Of a stretch of DNA of 31,444 nucleotides, positions 31,009 to 31,444 are shown piece by piece (within the stretch, counting starts at the first letter, position 1; each line of letters opens with the position of its first letter). The position numbers were made by a program, and so were the translations under genes. This DNA is from Endomicrobiia bacterium (GTDB taxonomy: Bacteria > Elusimicrobiota > Endomicrobiia > PHAN01): contig JASEHK010000001.1 of NCBI GenBank assembly GCA_030018875.1, forward strand, positions 1 through 31,444, written 5' to 3'. Under the pieces are notes generated by a model, which saw nothing but the letters and a program-made list of their open reading frames with translations, was not told the origin of the DNA and did no database searches.

Positions 31009-31444
31009 TCATCTTTTTATGACGGCAATTTTTCTTCTCAATTTTTCGCCCGCGGCGGCGACCTCCAGAATGTACACGCCCGACGCCACCGTCATACCGT
31101 CGTCATTCTTTCCGTCCCACAAAATCTCGTTGGCGTATCCGGACTCTTGACTCCTTGCGCCGTCGGCGGCGGCCGCGTATTTGCGAACTTTTACAAGATC
31201 TCCGGCCAGAGTGTAAATTCTTATTTCGACGTCCGATGCGACGGTAAGCGTGTAAATTATTCTTGTTTTTTCCCTGAGCGGATCGAACGGATTAGGATAG
31301 TTGGCCAGGGACATAACGCCGCGGGATGGGGCAAGCGCCGCCAAAACCGAAACGTATCCGACGCCGCGGAGCACAAAACGCAAACGGCCGCCGGACGCAA
31401 CCGGAAGAGTAGGCGCCAAAATCCAGCGGGAAGCGTTTTCGTCG
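31009..31444 (-). CDS. C-terminal part of a secreted protein with a FlgD/sorting-type Ig domain (partial)
   Basis: The open frame runs off the window edge (the internal TTG at 31419 is not a true start), so only about 144 C-terminal residues are seen. They carry the pattern of FlgD-like or type IX-type C-terminal domains: LANYPNPFDPLREKT, then TLTVASDVEIRIYTLAGDLV, EILWDGKNDDGMTVASGVYI and a basic end KLRRKIAVIKR. Such domains terminate large surface or secreted proteins in Bacteroidota-like and several candidate phyla. The main body lies outside the window. Confidence 0.8.
   Translation of the reverse strand, partial: DENASRWILAPTLPVASGGRLRFVLRGVGYVSVLAALAPSRGVMSLANYPNPFDPLREKTRIIYTLTVASDVEIRIYTLAGDLVKVRKYAAAADGARSQESGYANEILWDGKNDDGMTVASGVYILEVAAAGEKLRRKIAVIKR

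Noticed and set aside
31009..31419. Complete 136-residue gene starting at 31419
   Set aside because: The supposed start is a TTG inside an open frame that continues to the window edge; the domain content is that of the C-terminus of a larger protein.

Overview
The window looks like chromosomal DNA from a Gram-negative-type bacterium of a little-studied lineage. Several genes fit an outer-membrane-bearing group such as Elusimicrobiota or a neighbouring candidate phylum: a beta-barrel/TPR fusion of PorV/PorQ type, a porin, a FlgD/sorting-type C-terminal domain, a DUF2723-TPR membrane protein, and a conserved trmD-rplS-rnhB-yraN-comM cluster. The phylum call is inference from gene content only. 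Most genes lie on the minus strand. Spacing is tight with frequent ATGA overlaps, and Shine-Dalgarno sites are mostly clear.

Layout. (1) 1-3056, minus: an ArsR-type repressor, a DsrE-like sulfur-relay protein, a porin and a 10-TM membrane protein, with the start of a further gene at the window edge. This looks like a small regulated cassette, plausibly for a sulfur compound or a related anion. (2) 3057-8982: an accessory island that looks richer in A+T than its surroundings. It holds a remnant of a zeta-toxin-type ATPase gene, two zinc-ribbon proteins, a secreted protein, a protein with a C-terminal M15 peptidase domain and a 678-aa multidomain protein with duplicated PH-like modules. Two diverged copies of a possible intergenic repeat lie at its edges. 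This is the most likely place for an undescribed system. (3) 8983-10131, plus: a secreted cyclophilin fused to a DJ-1/PfpI domain. (4) 10236-14957, minus: rrf2-metY-cysK-metX-metW, a cysteine/methionine operon led by an Fe-S-type Rrf2 regulator, with a clear promoter and a palindromic operator. (5) 15296-17473, plus: glyS, apparently leaderless and without glyQ beside it. A small scrambled clpB remnant follows at 17511-17706.

(6) 17759-21737, minus: trmD-rplS-rnhB-yraN-comM with a strong promoter upstream of trmD. (7) 22008-24308, plus: a DUF2723-TPR glycosyltransferase-like membrane protein. It converges on a triple hairpin repeat whose edge supplies the gatB stop codon. (8) 24460-27591, minus: eno-ftsB/divIC-gatB. 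(9) 27709-31444, minus: the C-terminus of a large secreted protein, then a tightly coupled trio of response regulator, PorV-like/TPR outer-membrane protein and TPR/transmembrane/HEAT-like protein.

How the parts fit together: regions 4 and 1 both concern sulfur, the first assimilating sulfide into cysteine and homocysteine, the second perhaps sensing and moving a sulfur species. Regions 6 and 8 are translation and housekeeping. Regions 2 and 9 are envelope-related and poorly characterised. No rRNA, tRNA, CRISPR array or intact transposase was seen. All calls come from reading the sequence; no database search was run.
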